Shown here: piece by piece, positions 18,937-27,825 of the stretch | How positions within the stretch are numbered: position 1 is the first letter of the stretch | Layout: every line of letters starts with the position of its first letter | DNA from: Verrucomicrobiota bacterium | Lineage (GTDB): Bacteria > Verrucomicrobiota > Verrucomicrobiia > Palsa-1439 | Reading direction: 5' to 3' | Assembly (NCBI GenBank): GCA_003152315.1 | Contig: PLZV01000062.1 | Location: 84,688-148,687 of the forward strand | Length of the DNA: 64,000 nt | The notes under the pieces: generated by a model | What the model was told of the DNA's origin: nothing | Seen by the model: only the letters and a program-made list of their open reading frames with translations | The model's database searches: none | Program-made: the position numbers and the translations under genes

Positions 18937-19980
18937 GTGCCCTTCGTGCAGCCGCCCAAAACCGTCATGCAAGTCGTACTCAGTCTGCGCGTGGGCGGAC
19001 TGGAACGCGTTGTCCTGGACCTGGTCCGGAACGCCTCCGAGGAATTCCGCCTCATCGTTTGTTGTTTGGAGGAGTCGGGGGCGTGGGCTGGCGAAGCGCC
19101 GCGTGTTGTCGCGCTCAACAAGAGACCCGGCGTGGATTGGCGGCTCTTCTGGAAGGTTGCGCGCCTCGCGCGCACCGAAAAAGTCGATGTGATCCACACG
19201 CATAATTCCGCCGCCCATATTTACGGGGCAATCGGCGGCAAACTCGCCGGTATCAAGGTTCTGCACACGGAACACGGCAAGAACCTTGGTGAAGAAGCCC
19301 GCTCGTTCCGTCTGAATCGCCGGGCCGGACGTTTCACCGACCTCACTGTTGCCGTTTCGGAGAAAATTGGCCGGGAGGCGCGCGACTTTGAAGGCGTTCC
19401 GTCTGACCGTCTCGCGATTATCGCCAACGGCATCTGTGTCGAGCGCTTCGACTTGCCACGCCACGCGCCCAACCGACGCATCGGCACGGTCGGTCGCCTT
19501 GTACGCGAAAAAAACTACCCGTTGTTGCTGCGCGCCGTCACCGCGATCCCCAACACGGAACTCGTTTTCGTCGGCGATGGCCCGCTGCGCGGAGAATTGG
19601 AAGGCGAAGCGGGTCCGCAGGTCCAATTCCTTGGTCAACGGGCTGATATCGCAGAGTTGTTGGCTGGATTTGATGTCTTTGCGCTCTCGTCGAGCACGGA
19701 AGGCATGAGCATCGCCCTGTTGGAAGCCATGGCCGCCGCTTGCCCGACCGTCGTCACGGCGGTCGGCGGCAACACGGAATTGATCCAACATGAGGTCACG
19801 GGACTCGTTGTTCCACCCGATGACGCGGCGGCATTGCGCGCAGCGATCGAACGGCTCTTAGATGATCGCGGGCTGGCCAACCGCCTCGGCGCGGCAGCGC
19901 GCGAGGTCGCCCGCCAACGCTACAGTGTCGCGGTGATGACCCAACGCTACGAAGAACTGTGGCGACGGCTGGCAGCATGA
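18937..19980 (+). CDS. GT4-family glycosyltransferase
   Basis: This is a GT-B enzyme of about 347 residues. The N-terminal motif is VVLSLRVGGLERVVLDL, where GGxER is the usual GT4 acceptor-side loop. VIHTHNSAAHIYG is the interdomain strand. The donor half has GTVGRLVREKNYPLLLRA and SSSTEGMSIALLEAMAA with the E-x7-E motif. GTG 18937 is used; ATG 18967, directly before the first strand, is an alternative. No ribosome site is clear for either. The gene is co-directional with and close to its neighbours. Confidence 0.85.
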   Translation: MPFVQPPKTVMQVVLSLRVGGLERVVLDLVRNASEEFRLIVCCLEESGAWAGEAPRVVALNKRPGVDWRLFWKVARLARTEKVDVIHTHNSAAHIYGAIGGKLAGIKVLHTEHGKNLGEEARSFRLNRRAGRFTDLTVAVSEKIGREARDFEGVPSDRLAIIANGICVERFDLPRHAPNRRIGTVGRLVREKNYPLLLRAVTAIPNTELVFVGDGPLRGELEGEAGPQVQFLGQRADIAELLAGFDVFALSSSTEGMSIALLEAMAAACPTVVTAVGGNTELIQHEVTGLVVPPDDAAALRAAIERLLDDRGLANRLGAAAREVARQRYSVAVMTQRYEELWRRLAA

Positions 19981-21038
19981 GACTGTTGTTCGTATCCAAC
20001 CTGTTTCCCAATGCCGCGGAACCGGTGCGCGGCATCTTCAATGCCCAGCAGATCGCGGCGTTGTCGAAGCTGTGCGAAGTGACGGTGATTGCGCCGACCA
20101 GCCAAACCATGCCCGACGAAAACCTCGCGGGCGTGAGGGTAATTCACCCACGTTGTTTTCATGTGCCTGTCTTATCGCGTTCATTTAACGGCTGGCTATT
20201 CGCCAGGGCAGTCGAACCGGTAATCCACCGCGAACGATTTGACATGGTGCTGGCCAGTTGGGCTTACCCCGATGCGTACGGCGTGATGCTCGTGGCCGAG
20301 AAGGTGAAGTTTCCATTTGCCACCGCCGTGCTCGGAAGCGATGTGAACGCTTTCTTCGACAACCCGACGCGCAAACAACAGATCCTGCGCGCGTTGCGGG
20401 CCAGCCGCGTGGTCTTTGCCAAAAGCAAGGCCCTCCAATCGCGTCTGACTTCAGAAGGGATCGAATCGGTAATCGACTACAATGGCATTGACCGCGAGAA
20501 GTTCCGGCCGCGCGACCGCGGCGACGCCTGTCGCCAGTTGGGGCTCGATCCAAAACGTCGCCGAGTTCTCTACGTCGGCAATCTCTTGCCAGTGAAGGGC
20601 CCAACCGTGCTGGCACGCGCTGCTGAGCAATTGCAGGACGTCGACATAATCTTTGTTGGCAGCGGCCCGGAAACAATTACTGCGGGCCGATGCGTCGGCG
20701 CGCGGCCACACGAGGAAATCCCGTCGTGGATGAATGCCTCTGACGTGCTCTGCCTGCCAAGTTTGAATGAAGGCCTCCCCAACGTCGCGCTCGAAGCCAT
20801 GGCCTGTGGGTTGCCCGTCGTCGCGTCGCGCGTCGGCGGCGTGCCTGAAATTGTGCGAGAGGGTGTGAACGGTTTTCTCGTGCCGCCTTCCGATCCAAAT
20901 GCGCTGGTCGAAGCGCTACGACGCGCGCTCGCCACGAAATGGGATCGCGAAGCGATCCGCGCTTCCGTCTCACAATTCGACTGGGACGTGAATGCTCGCG
21001 CCGTGTTGGACGCCTTGGACAAAGGGGTTGTCGCATGA
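19977..21038 (+). CDS. GT4-family glycosyltransferase
   Basis: This 353-residue GT-B enzyme begins MRLLFVSNLFPNAAEPVRGI and has the donor-site sequences VLYVGNLLPVKGPTVLARA and LPSLNEGLPNVALEAMACG (E-x7-E). The ATG at 19977 overlaps the upstream TGA, which sets the start. It is similar in plan to teichuronic acid and colanic acid type transferases of the TuaC/WcaL kind, but I cannot assign its linkage. It is coupled to the next gene by another ATGA overlap. Confidence 0.86.
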   Translation: MRLLFVSNLFPNAAEPVRGIFNAQQIAALSKLCEVTVIAPTSQTMPDENLAGVRVIHPRCFHVPVLSRSFNGWLFARAVEPVIHRERFDMVLASWAYPDAYGVMLVAEKVKFPFATAVLGSDVNAFFDNPTRKQQILRALRASRVVFAKSKALQSRLTSEGIESVIDYNGIDREKFRPRDRGDACRQLGLDPKRRRVLYVGNLLPVKGPTVLARAAEQLQDVDIIFVGSGPETITAGRCVGARPHEEIPSWMNASDVLCLPSLNEGLPNVALEAMACGLPVVASRVGGVPEIVREGVNGFLVPPSDPNALVEALRRALATKWDREAIRASVSQFDWDVNARAVLDALDKGVVA

Positions 21039-22369
21039 GTGGATCACTCCTCAATCCCCTGCGTCGCGCCACCATTCGTTGGATGGATGCCGTGAAGTAT
21101 TCGCCGCGGACAACGGACCTGCGGTTGGCAAGCACCAAAGCTCGACTCGGTTTCACCCGCAATGAAGCACGGCGCGCGAACCTGCTCATGCGCGCCTATC
21201 GGCTTGCGGAAGCGCAGCCAACTCGGGAGGCATTGCGCGCCCAGGCGGAGCCCTACTTGAATGGCTCGAACGGCATGGTTTGGCGCGAAAAGCACATCGG
21301 CTGGGACCGGTATCCGCGTGTCAGGGAAAGTTCGCTCATCAACCGCACGATCATCTTGAAGGCGCCGCGGCCAAATGGTGAAAAGGGCGTCATGCTCGTC
21401 ATGTTCGAGTACAACTGGCTGCGGCTGCTCGCAAATGTGAAGGACTTGGGCTACCTCGCCGAAAAGTTCGACATCATCCTTTCCACAAGCTGGTCGCCAA
21501 CGGACTATGCGTTGCTCGCGCTGGCGCTGCAATCTCTGCGCGGCACGATCTTTGTGCAAGCCTGTAACCACATCGAGATTCCCTGGATTGAAGGGTTTAG
21601 TCCCCGGTTGAAGTGCCTGCCCTGTATCGCTTGTGATTGGATCAACCCGGACTGCTATCAGCCAAAACCCTGTGCGCAGCGACAAACCGACATCCTGATG
21701 GTTGCCAACTGGGCGCCGTTCAAGCGGCATTGGCAATTTTTTGACGCTTTGCGCCGAATGCCTCGTCACCTGCGGATTACGATGATCGGACAGGCAGAAG
21801 GGCCTCATACGTTAGCGATGGTTCGGGATCAAGCTGTCCGGTTCGGCGTCAAACAGGACATCGACTTTGTGGAGAACATCGCCATTGAAGACGTCACCCG
21901 CCATCAATGCGACAGCAAGGTCTCGCTCATCCTGTCGCGTCGCGAAGGCTGTTGTGTGGCGGCGGTCGAGTCCTTGTTTGCCGACTCCCCGCTGGGCATG
22001 ATGCGTGACGCGCACGTCGGCCCCAAGGCGTATATTAACGATCAGACCGGCATGTTGCTGACCCCGGCTCGAATGGATTTACAGCTGCAGGAATTTCTTG
22101 AGAACGCCGAGGGCTTCCGCGCACGTGCCTGGGCGACGAAGAATATTTCGTGTCATGAATCGATTGCCAAAGTGAACGCCTTGTTGCGTTCCCACGCGAA
22201 ACAGCGCAACGTGCCATGGACAACGGACTTGAAAACTCCCTACTGGCGACCGTATCCGAAATTCCTAAGCTCGAACGATTGCGAGGAAATGCGGCCCGTC
22301 TACGAGGATTTGTCCGCGCGTTTCCCCGAGGTTTTCGGACCCGACCTTCTGAAGAAGGGCTCGGCTTGA
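21035..22369 (+). CDS. Divergent GT4-like glycosyltransferase
   Basis: This 444-residue protein is less typical than its neighbours. The C-terminal half has ILMVANWAPFKRHWQFFDAL and LSRREGCCVAAVESLFA, which occupy the places of the GT4 donor motifs. The N-terminal half lacks a clear GGxxR loop and carries Cys-rich CLPCIACDWINPDC near residue 200, of unknown role. It starts at ATG 21035 by ATGA overlap. A transferase role is likely from fold and context, with lower certainty than for other GT4 genes here. Confidence 0.7.
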   Translation: MSGSLLNPLRRATIRWMDAVKYSPRTTDLRLASTKARLGFTRNEARRANLLMRAYRLAEAQPTREALRAQAEPYLNGSNGMVWREKHIGWDRYPRVRESSLINRTIILKAPRPNGEKGVMLVMFEYNWLRLLANVKDLGYLAEKFDIILSTSWSPTDYALLALALQSLRGTIFVQACNHIEIPWIEGFSPRLKCLPCIACDWINPDCYQPKPCAQRQTDILMVANWAPFKRHWQFFDALRRMPRHLRITMIGQAEGPHTLAMVRDQAVRFGVKQDIDFVENIAIEDVTRHQCDSKVSLILSRREGCCVAAVESLFADSPLGMMRDAHVGPKAYINDQTGMLLTPARMDLQLQEFLENAEGFRARAWATKNISCHESIAKVNALLRSHAKQRNVPWTTDLKTPYWRPYPKFLSSNDCEEMRPVYEDLSARFPEVFGPDLLKKGSA

Positions 22370-22406
22370 TATAACCGGTACGGTGTTCTTTCGGAGAGAT
22401 CATTCC

Positions 22407-23180
22407 ATGTGGATCTACGGAGCCCTATCCAAGCTGTTGCCGGACTCGAAACTTAAAACCCGTGTTCGCGATTTCTGTTTCGGGAACATCCTCTACAAGG
22501 TGACGCGTGGCACAGCCGAGCATCCCCTGAAGGACGGTCTGCGGGGTAAATTCCACAAACTTGTATTTCTGCCGAATGGCGAGTACACCTGCGAACTCAT
22601 CGGTTACGAGAAGCATTATTCCATCCGGGAGGGCGATGTCGTCATCGATGCGGGTGCGTACCTTGGCCACTTTACCGTGTATGCCGCCATGAAGGTGGGA
22701 AGGACCGGCAAGGTGGTGGCTTTCGAGGCCGACCCGTACATCTATCGGCTGCTGCTTCGCAACATTGAACTCAACCATCTGACCAATGTCCTGGCCATCA
22801 ACAAAGGCGTCTGGAGCCATGATACCGAATTGACTTTCGACAGTCGTGGCAACGCCTCGCAGATCGTCACCGAAGGTACCCAGGTGAAAACACTCGTGAA
22901 AAAGATTCTCGTCATCGGGTTGGATTCCGAAATGCAGCGCCTTGGCCTGCCCAAGGTCGACCTTGTAAAAATGGATATTGAAGGCGCGGAACTCGAAGCC
23001 GTCCAGGGGGCGCGCCGCCTCATGCAGCATCAGAATTGTCACTTCGCCATCGCGTCGTACCACATCGTCCATGGTGTGCAAACCTCGGTAACACTGGAAA
23101 AGTTCTTCCAGGGCAGCGGATATAAGGTCGTCACGGAGTACCCCGCGCACACGACCACCTATGCCGCCAGGACCCTGTGA
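22407..23180 (+). CDS. FkbM-family methyltransferase
   Basis: This 257-residue protein contains the FkbM signature: VVIDAGAYLGHFTVYAA near residue 76, then VVAFEADPYIYRLLLRNIELN, and VDLVKMDIEGAELEAVQGA with the conserved DIEGAE. The ATG at 22407 is preceded by GGAGAG at 22393-22398 and is preferred over a GTG at 22383. FkbM enzymes O-methylate sugars and natural products and are frequent in capsule and O-antigen loci. The substrate is likely a polymer sugar. Confidence 0.87.
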   Translation: MWIYGALSKLLPDSKLKTRVRDFCFGNILYKVTRGTAEHPLKDGLRGKFHKLVFLPNGEYTCELIGYEKHYSIREGDVVIDAGAYLGHFTVYAAMKVGRTGKVVAFEADPYIYRLLLRNIELNHLTNVLAINKGVWSHDTELTFDSRGNASQIVTEGTQVKTLVKKILVIGLDSEMQRLGLPKVDLVKMDIEGAELEAVQGARRLMQHQNCHFAIASYHIVHGVQTSVTLEKFFQGSGYKVVTEYPAHTTTYAARTL

Positions 23181-23223
23181 CTTTCACGACGAACCGGCAT
23201 CGATCAACTGAGAGAATCGCCTC

Positions 23224-24540
23224 ATGAAAATTAGCATCTTTGGCCTTGGTTATGTTGGTTCCGTCACGGCGGCCTGTTTCGCGGACAAGGGCCACGACGT
23301 CATCGGCGTCGAGGTAAATCCTGATAAATTGGCGTTGTTCCGCGCGGGCCAGACGCCGCTGTTCGAGCCGGGTTTGGCCGAACTTTTGGCGAAAGTCCAC
23401 GGTGCCGGCCGCTTCGATGCGACCGCGGACGCCGCCGAAGCGATTCGCGGCTCCAGCATCTCGTTCATTTGCGTGGGCACACCCAGCAAGAAAGGCGGAC
23501 ACGCGGACCTGTCGCACGTTGAGCATGTCTCGCAGGAAATTGGCGAAGCCTTGCGCGGTAAACAAGGAACGCACACGGTGGTTGTCCGCAGCACGATGCT
23601 GCCGGGCAGCATCGAGGGCGTTGTCATCCCGCAAATCGAGTCGGCGTCCGGTAAACGCGAGGGCCAGGACTTCCATGTCGTTGCCAACCCGGAATTCATG
23701 CGCGAAGGCTCGGCGATTCGCGATTTTTACGAACCGCCATTCGTTGTGATCGGTGAGCGCCGGGCCGGGGTTGGCGAGGCGCTTGCCGAGTTGTACCACT
23801 GCGTCGATGCGCCACAGGTGCGCATAACCATTCGCGCGGCGGAGGCCATCAAGTTTGCGTGCAACGCATTTCACGCGCTGAAAATCACCTTCGCCAACGA
23901 GATCGGGCAATTCTGCAAAGCCCACGGCATCGATAGCCATGAAGTGATGGACATTGTTTGCCGCGATACGAAGCTCAACATTTCCAAAACCTATCTCCAG
24001 CCGGGTCTGGCGTACGGCGGTTCCTGCCTGCCGAAGGATTTGCGCGCTCTTGTCGGGCGGGCTCGCGAAAACGATGTCGAACTGCCCATGCTGGAGGCCA
24101 TCGCCAAGAGCAACCTCAACCAGATTCAGCGGACGATCGATTTCATTACCGAGGTCGGCCACCGTGAGGTTGGCATCCTGGGATTGAGTTTCAAAGTCGG
24201 CACCGACGATTTGCGGGAGAGTCCCCTCGTCATCATGGCCGAGACGCTTCTGGGTAAAGGCTTCAAATTGGCGATACGCGATTCCGATGTTGAACTGACC
24301 CGTTTGACCGGCGCCAACAAGCGCTTCCTTGAGGAAAAACTGCCGCACATTAATTCGCTTTTGTCGGCCTCGTTGGAGGAAGTTGTTGTGCGGAGCAAGG
24401 TGCTCGTCGTCTGCAAGAATGCTCCCGAGTACCGCGAGTTGCCGCGATTAATTTCTCCGCATCATCATATCGTCGATCTGGTTGCTGCGCTGAAGAGCGC
24501 CAAAATCCCCACCGCGCAATATCACGGTTTGTACTGGTGA
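23224..24540 (+). CDS. algD: GDP-mannose 6-dehydrogenase (AlgD-type UDP/GDP-sugar dehydrogenase)
   Basis: This 438-residue enzyme of the UDP-glucose/GDP-mannose dehydrogenase family starts MKISIFGLGYVGSV (NAD site) and has ICVGTPS, VANPEFMREG and the catalytic YGGSCLPKDLRAL with Cys at residue 268. From memory, the Pseudomonas AlgD catalytic residue is also Cys268, and AlgD has a similar length and shares VRST, GLSFKxGTDDLRESPLV and a terminal GxxW. It would oxidise GDP-mannose twice to GDP-mannuronate with NAD. This suggests a uronic acid in the polymer. The choice of GDP-mannose over UDP-glucose rests on overall likeness and should be tested. Its stop overlaps the next start (GTGA). Confidence 0.85.
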   Translation: MKISIFGLGYVGSVTAACFADKGHDVIGVEVNPDKLALFRAGQTPLFEPGLAELLAKVHGAGRFDATADAAEAIRGSSISFICVGTPSKKGGHADLSHVEHVSQEIGEALRGKQGTHTVVVRSTMLPGSIEGVVIPQIESASGKREGQDFHVVANPEFMREGSAIRDFYEPPFVVIGERRAGVGEALAELYHCVDAPQVRITIRAAEAIKFACNAFHALKITFANEIGQFCKAHGIDSHEVMDIVCRDTKLNISKTYLQPGLAYGGSCLPKDLRALVGRARENDVELPMLEAIAKSNLNQIQRTIDFITEVGHREVGILGLSFKVGTDDLRESPLVIMAETLLGKGFKLAIRDSDVELTRLTGANKRFLEEKLPHINSLLSASLEEVVVRSKVLVVCKNAPEYRELPRLISPHHHIVDLVAALKSAKIPTAQYHGLYW

Positions 24541-25733
24541 GAATTCTTACACTGATCTCGAAATTCCCGTGGCCGCTCACGGATGGCGCGGTCATTCGCG
24601 ATTTCAACCTCCTGCGCGAAGCGGCGAAGCGCCATGAGGTCTCCCTGCTTTGCTTCCTGTTCAAACCCAGCGACCGTGAGCAGTTCGATGCGCTGCGGCC
24701 ATTCTGCAAGAAAATTGTCGGACTCGACCTCGTGCGAACGAAAGGACGCGCCCTTATCAACGCCGCCCAAAGCCTCGTCACCCCTGACCCTTTCATCCTC
24801 CGCGAATACTGGCGGCCGGAGATGGCGCGCGCGCTGGAAAAGTTCGTGGATGAAGAGCGCATCGACGTGATCCACTCGCATTTCCTGCACATGAGCCAGT
24901 ATGTCGGCCACAAACGCGGTGCCGCCTTCGTGCACGACGCGCATAATCTCGAACACATTCTCTGGCAGCGGATGGGACGCACCACCAGCAATCCCCTCAA
25001 GAAAGCGTTCATTCAGACGCAGTACGGCAAGCTGGTGCGACGGCAGCAGGACGTGGCTCGTGCCAGCGAGAAATGCGTCGTGCTTTCGGACGAAGATCGC
25101 GCGGAATATCGACGCATCTGCCCCGAGGCCGATGTGACGACGGTTCCCAACGGCGCGGACGTGGAATACTGGACGCCACGCGACGGCGTCTCCGAGCCAG
25201 CGTCGATCCTTTACTTCGGCAACCTCAGTTGGCCACCGCAGGCCGACGCCGCCATCTACTTTCACGACAAAATCCTTCCCCTCATTCGCCGGCAGGTGCC
25301 CGACGCGAAGTTCTACATTGTGGGGCAAAACCCGCCCGAGAGCGTGAAAGCGCTCGCGAGCGACCACGTCATTGTCACTGGGTTTGTGCCGGACATGCGC
25401 GAGTACGTCGCCCGGGCCACCGTCGTCGTCATGCCGTTGCGCGCGGGCGCGGGCACGAAGCATCGGGTGTTTCAGGCGTTGTGCATGAAGAAGCCGGTGG
25501 TCTGCACGGCCGTGGCCGCCGAAGGGATTGCGCTGACGCACGGCGAAACGGCGCTGCTGGCGGATGATCCTGAAAGATTTGCCAGCGCGACCGTTTCCCT
25601 GCTACAAGATGAAGCGTTGCGTCAGCGGCTCGGCGAACGAGGCCGTCAGCTTGTCCTCGATCGCTATGACTGGCGCGCGATCTACGAACGTCTGGAGGAG
25701 GCTTTTCAGGAGGCGGTCCGCAAACGAAAATGA
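24537..25733 (+). CDS. GT4-family sugar transferase (PEP-CTERM/EpsH-associated type)
   Basis: This 398-residue GT-B enzyme starts at GTG 24537, overlapping the upstream stop. It begins RILTLISKFPWPLTDGAVIRD and contains FVHDAHNLEHILW, SILYFGNLSWPPQADA and PLRAGAGTKHRVFQALCM. These resemble the sugar transferases often found with exosortase-linked polysaccharide loci (the Stp1 group, TIGR03087 from memory). PEP-CTERM proteins do occur in this window (35922-36740 and 53281-54180), which fits. It is joined to the next gene by ATGA. Confidence 0.84.
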   Translation: MRILTLISKFPWPLTDGAVIRDFNLLREAAKRHEVSLLCFLFKPSDREQFDALRPFCKKIVGLDLVRTKGRALINAAQSLVTPDPFILREYWRPEMARALEKFVDEERIDVIHSHFLHMSQYVGHKRGAAFVHDAHNLEHILWQRMGRTTSNPLKKAFIQTQYGKLVRRQQDVARASEKCVVLSDEDRAEYRRICPEADVTTVPNGADVEYWTPRDGVSEPASILYFGNLSWPPQADAAIYFHDKILPLIRRQVPDAKFYIVGQNPPESVKALASDHVIVTGFVPDMREYVARATVVVMPLRAGAGTKHRVFQALCMKKPVVCTAVAAEGIALTHGETALLADDPERFASATVSLLQDEALRQRLGERGRQLVLDRYDWRAIYERLEEAFQEAVRKRK

Positions 25734-27790
25734 CCAACGGCAAGAACTATCGTGTCGGTCTCGTCGGCGCAGGTTACGTCAGCGAGTTTCACATCAAGGC
25801 GCTGAAGCGCTTGCCTAATGTGCGCCTGGTTGGCATTACCGACCTCGATGCCGCGCGCGCCAAGGCCACGGCCCAGAGTTTCGGCATCGCCGCCTTTCCA
25901 TCGCTCAAGGTGATGGCCGCCGAAGGTCTTGACGTTGTCCACGTGCTCACGCCGCCAAGCATCCACGTCACCGTCGCCCTCGAAGCGCTGTCGCTGGGCT
26001 GTCATGTGCTCGTGGAAAAGCCACTCGCCACGAGTGTCGAGGATTGCGATCGGCTTATTGCGGAAAGCCAGGCGCGCGGCCTGCGGGTCTGCGTGAATCA
26101 CTCGTTGCTCGGTGATCCGTTTGTGAAACGCGCGCTGGCATTGGTAAGGGCCGGGGCGATTGGTGATGTGTTGACCGTCGACTATCTGCGCAGTTCGAAT
26201 TACCCGCCCTATCGCGGCGGTCCGCTGCCGCTGCATTACCGCGAGGGCGGCTATCCGTTTCGCGATCTCGGCGTGCACGCGTTGTATCTGCTGCAAGAGT
26301 TTCTCGGGAACGTCGAAGATGTCCACGCTGAATTTCGCACTTCGGGCGTGAACGATAGCGATCCCGATCTCCACTTCGATGAGTGGCGCGCGCTGGCGCG
26401 CTGCGCCAAGGGCACCGCCAATATCCAGCTTTCCTGGAACGTCAAGCCGTTGCAGCACCAGCTCATCATCCAAGGTACTCGCGGTTCGCTCCGCGCCGAC
26501 CTCTTCGCGATGTACCTAACGCGCCGCCGCCATACGCCGTTGCCAAAAGCCATCGAGCGCGTCGTCAATGCGTTGACCGAATCGATTTCGTCGGCAGCCC
26601 AATTGATTTGGAACGCCGCGCTCTTCATCGCTGGCCAGGTCCAGCCCTACCAGGGACTTCACAATTTCGTGCAGGCGTTTTACGAATCGCTTTCCACCAG
26701 CGCGTTGATGCCCGCGAGCCTGGAGCAGGGCCGCGAGGTTGTCCGCTGGACGGAGCGGGTCGCGCGCGATGCCGATCACGCCAAGGCGAAGCTCTACAGC
26801 CAATATCAACCGAGCGGACGTCCGGCCGTTGTTGTTACGGGCGCGAATGGCCTGCTCGGTCGCGCGTTCGTCAATCGTCTCATCAAGGAGGACGAGTTCG
26901 TCCGCCTGTTCGTGCGCCGACTGCCTCCGCCTGAAATCCTGCATCACCCGCAAGTCGAGGTGGTCCTCGGCGACCTGGGCGATCCGGCGGCCGTTGATCG
27001 CGCCCTGGAGGACGCCACGGCGGTGTTTCACATCGGCGCGGCGATGGGCGGCGGTTGGGCGGCGCATGAGGCCGCGACGATCACCGGTACGCAAAACGTC
27101 GTCGATGCATGCCTCAAGCATCAGATGCCGAAGATGGTTTATCTTAGCTCCCTCTCGGTGATCGATTGGGCGGGACATCCAGCCAACCAACCCGTCACCG
27201 AGTCCGCGACACTCGAGCCCGCCCCGCAACAACGCGGCTACTATACGCAAGCCAAGCTCGAAGCAGAACGTATCGTGCGCGCCGCCGTGCAGGAGCGCGG
27301 CTTGGCGGCGGTCATTCTGCGTCCCGGCCAGATTTGGAGCGAGAAGAGTCCGCTGATTTCCCCCGCCGTTGGCATTCGCGTTGGTAATCGGCTCGTGGTA
27401 ATCGGCGACGGTTCGAATCTGTTGCCACTGGTGCACGTGGATGACGTCGTGGAGGCCATCGTGCTGGCGACGCAAAGCACCTTTCACGGCGGTGAGGTTT
27501 TTCAATTTGTGGACAACGAACTGATGAGCCGCGAAGAACTCGTGCGCTTGTACACCCTCAAACGTGAGCCACGATTGCGAGTGTCGCGAGTTTCGCTGAA
27601 GCTGGCCTGCTTCCTTGCGAGCGGTGTCGAGGGGCTTGCCAACCTGCTGAAACTTCCCGCGCCAATCTCGCCCTATCGCCTGCGCTCCGCCGTCGCGCCG
27701 CTCGTGTTCGATTGCACCAAAGCGCGGGAGCGACTGGGCTGGCAACCACGCGTCCACACCCGCGAAACGCTGCGGAAGCTGCTGACATAG
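25730..27790 (+). CDS. Fusion: Gfo/Idh/MocA oxidoreductase and NAD-dependent epimerase/dehydratase
   Basis: This 686-residue protein has two NAD-binding halves. Residues 1 to about 345 are Gfo/Idh/MocA: RVGLVGAGYVSEFHIKAL, the conserved EKPLAT near 97 and a C-terminal alpha/beta domain. Residues about 365-686 are an extended SDR: VVVTGANGLLGRAFVNRL near 367, YLSSLSVIDW and YYTQAKLEAE with the YxxxK pair near 503. Each half is of normal length for its family. The protein probably carries out two consecutive steps on a sugar nucleotide, such as oxidation then epimerisation or reduction. ATG 25730 overlaps the upstream stop. Confidence 0.87.
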   Translation: MTNGKNYRVGLVGAGYVSEFHIKALKRLPNVRLVGITDLDAARAKATAQSFGIAAFPSLKVMAAEGLDVVHVLTPPSIHVTVALEALSLGCHVLVEKPLATSVEDCDRLIAESQARGLRVCVNHSLLGDPFVKRALALVRAGAIGDVLTVDYLRSSNYPPYRGGPLPLHYREGGYPFRDLGVHALYLLQEFLGNVEDVHAEFRTSGVNDSDPDLHFDEWRALARCAKGTANIQLSWNVKPLQHQLIIQGTRGSLRADLFAMYLTRRRHTPLPKAIERVVNALTESISSAAQLIWNAALFIAGQVQPYQGLHNFVQAFYESLSTSALMPASLEQGREVVRWTERVARDADHAKAKLYSQYQPSGRPAVVVTGANGLLGRAFVNRLIKEDEFVRLFVRRLPPPEILHHPQVEVVLGDLGDPAAVDRALEDATAVFHIGAAMGGGWAAHEAATITGTQNVVDACLKHQMPKMVYLSSLSVIDWAGHPANQPVTESATLEPAPQQRGYYTQAKLEAERIVRAAVQERGLAAVILRPGQIWSEKSPLISPAVGIRVGNRLVVIGDGSNLLPLVHVDDVVEAIVLATQSTFHGGEVFQFVDNELMSREELVRLYTLKREPRLRVSRVSLKLACFLASGVEGLANLLKLPAPISPYRLRSAVAPLVFDCTKARERLGWQPRVHTRETLRKLLT

Positions 27791-27794
27791 GCAG

Positions 27795-27825
27795 TCACCC
27801 TTCGCTTTGCTCAGAATGACGACTC
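27795..27825 (+). repeat. Short dispersed repeat overlapping a start codon
   Basis: The 31 bases after the fusion gene read, in reverse orientation, as a member of the GTCATTCTGAGC...GAAGGGTGAC type. A related copy lies inside the giant gene at 60152-60199. The ATG of the next gene (27816) lies within this copy, so the repeat may have supplied its start. Confidence 0.5.

Noticed and set aside
18160-19791. Long minus-strand open frame (543 codons)
   Set aside because: It lies opposite two well-recognised genes (methyltransferase-GT2 fusion and GT4). Its translation has no known motif and looks like the reverse reading of GC-rich codons.
23131-24348. Minus-strand open frame of 405 codons
   Set aside because: It is antisense to the AlgD-like gene, whose motifs are unmistakable. 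The reverse translation is rich in D, H, R and Q without domains.
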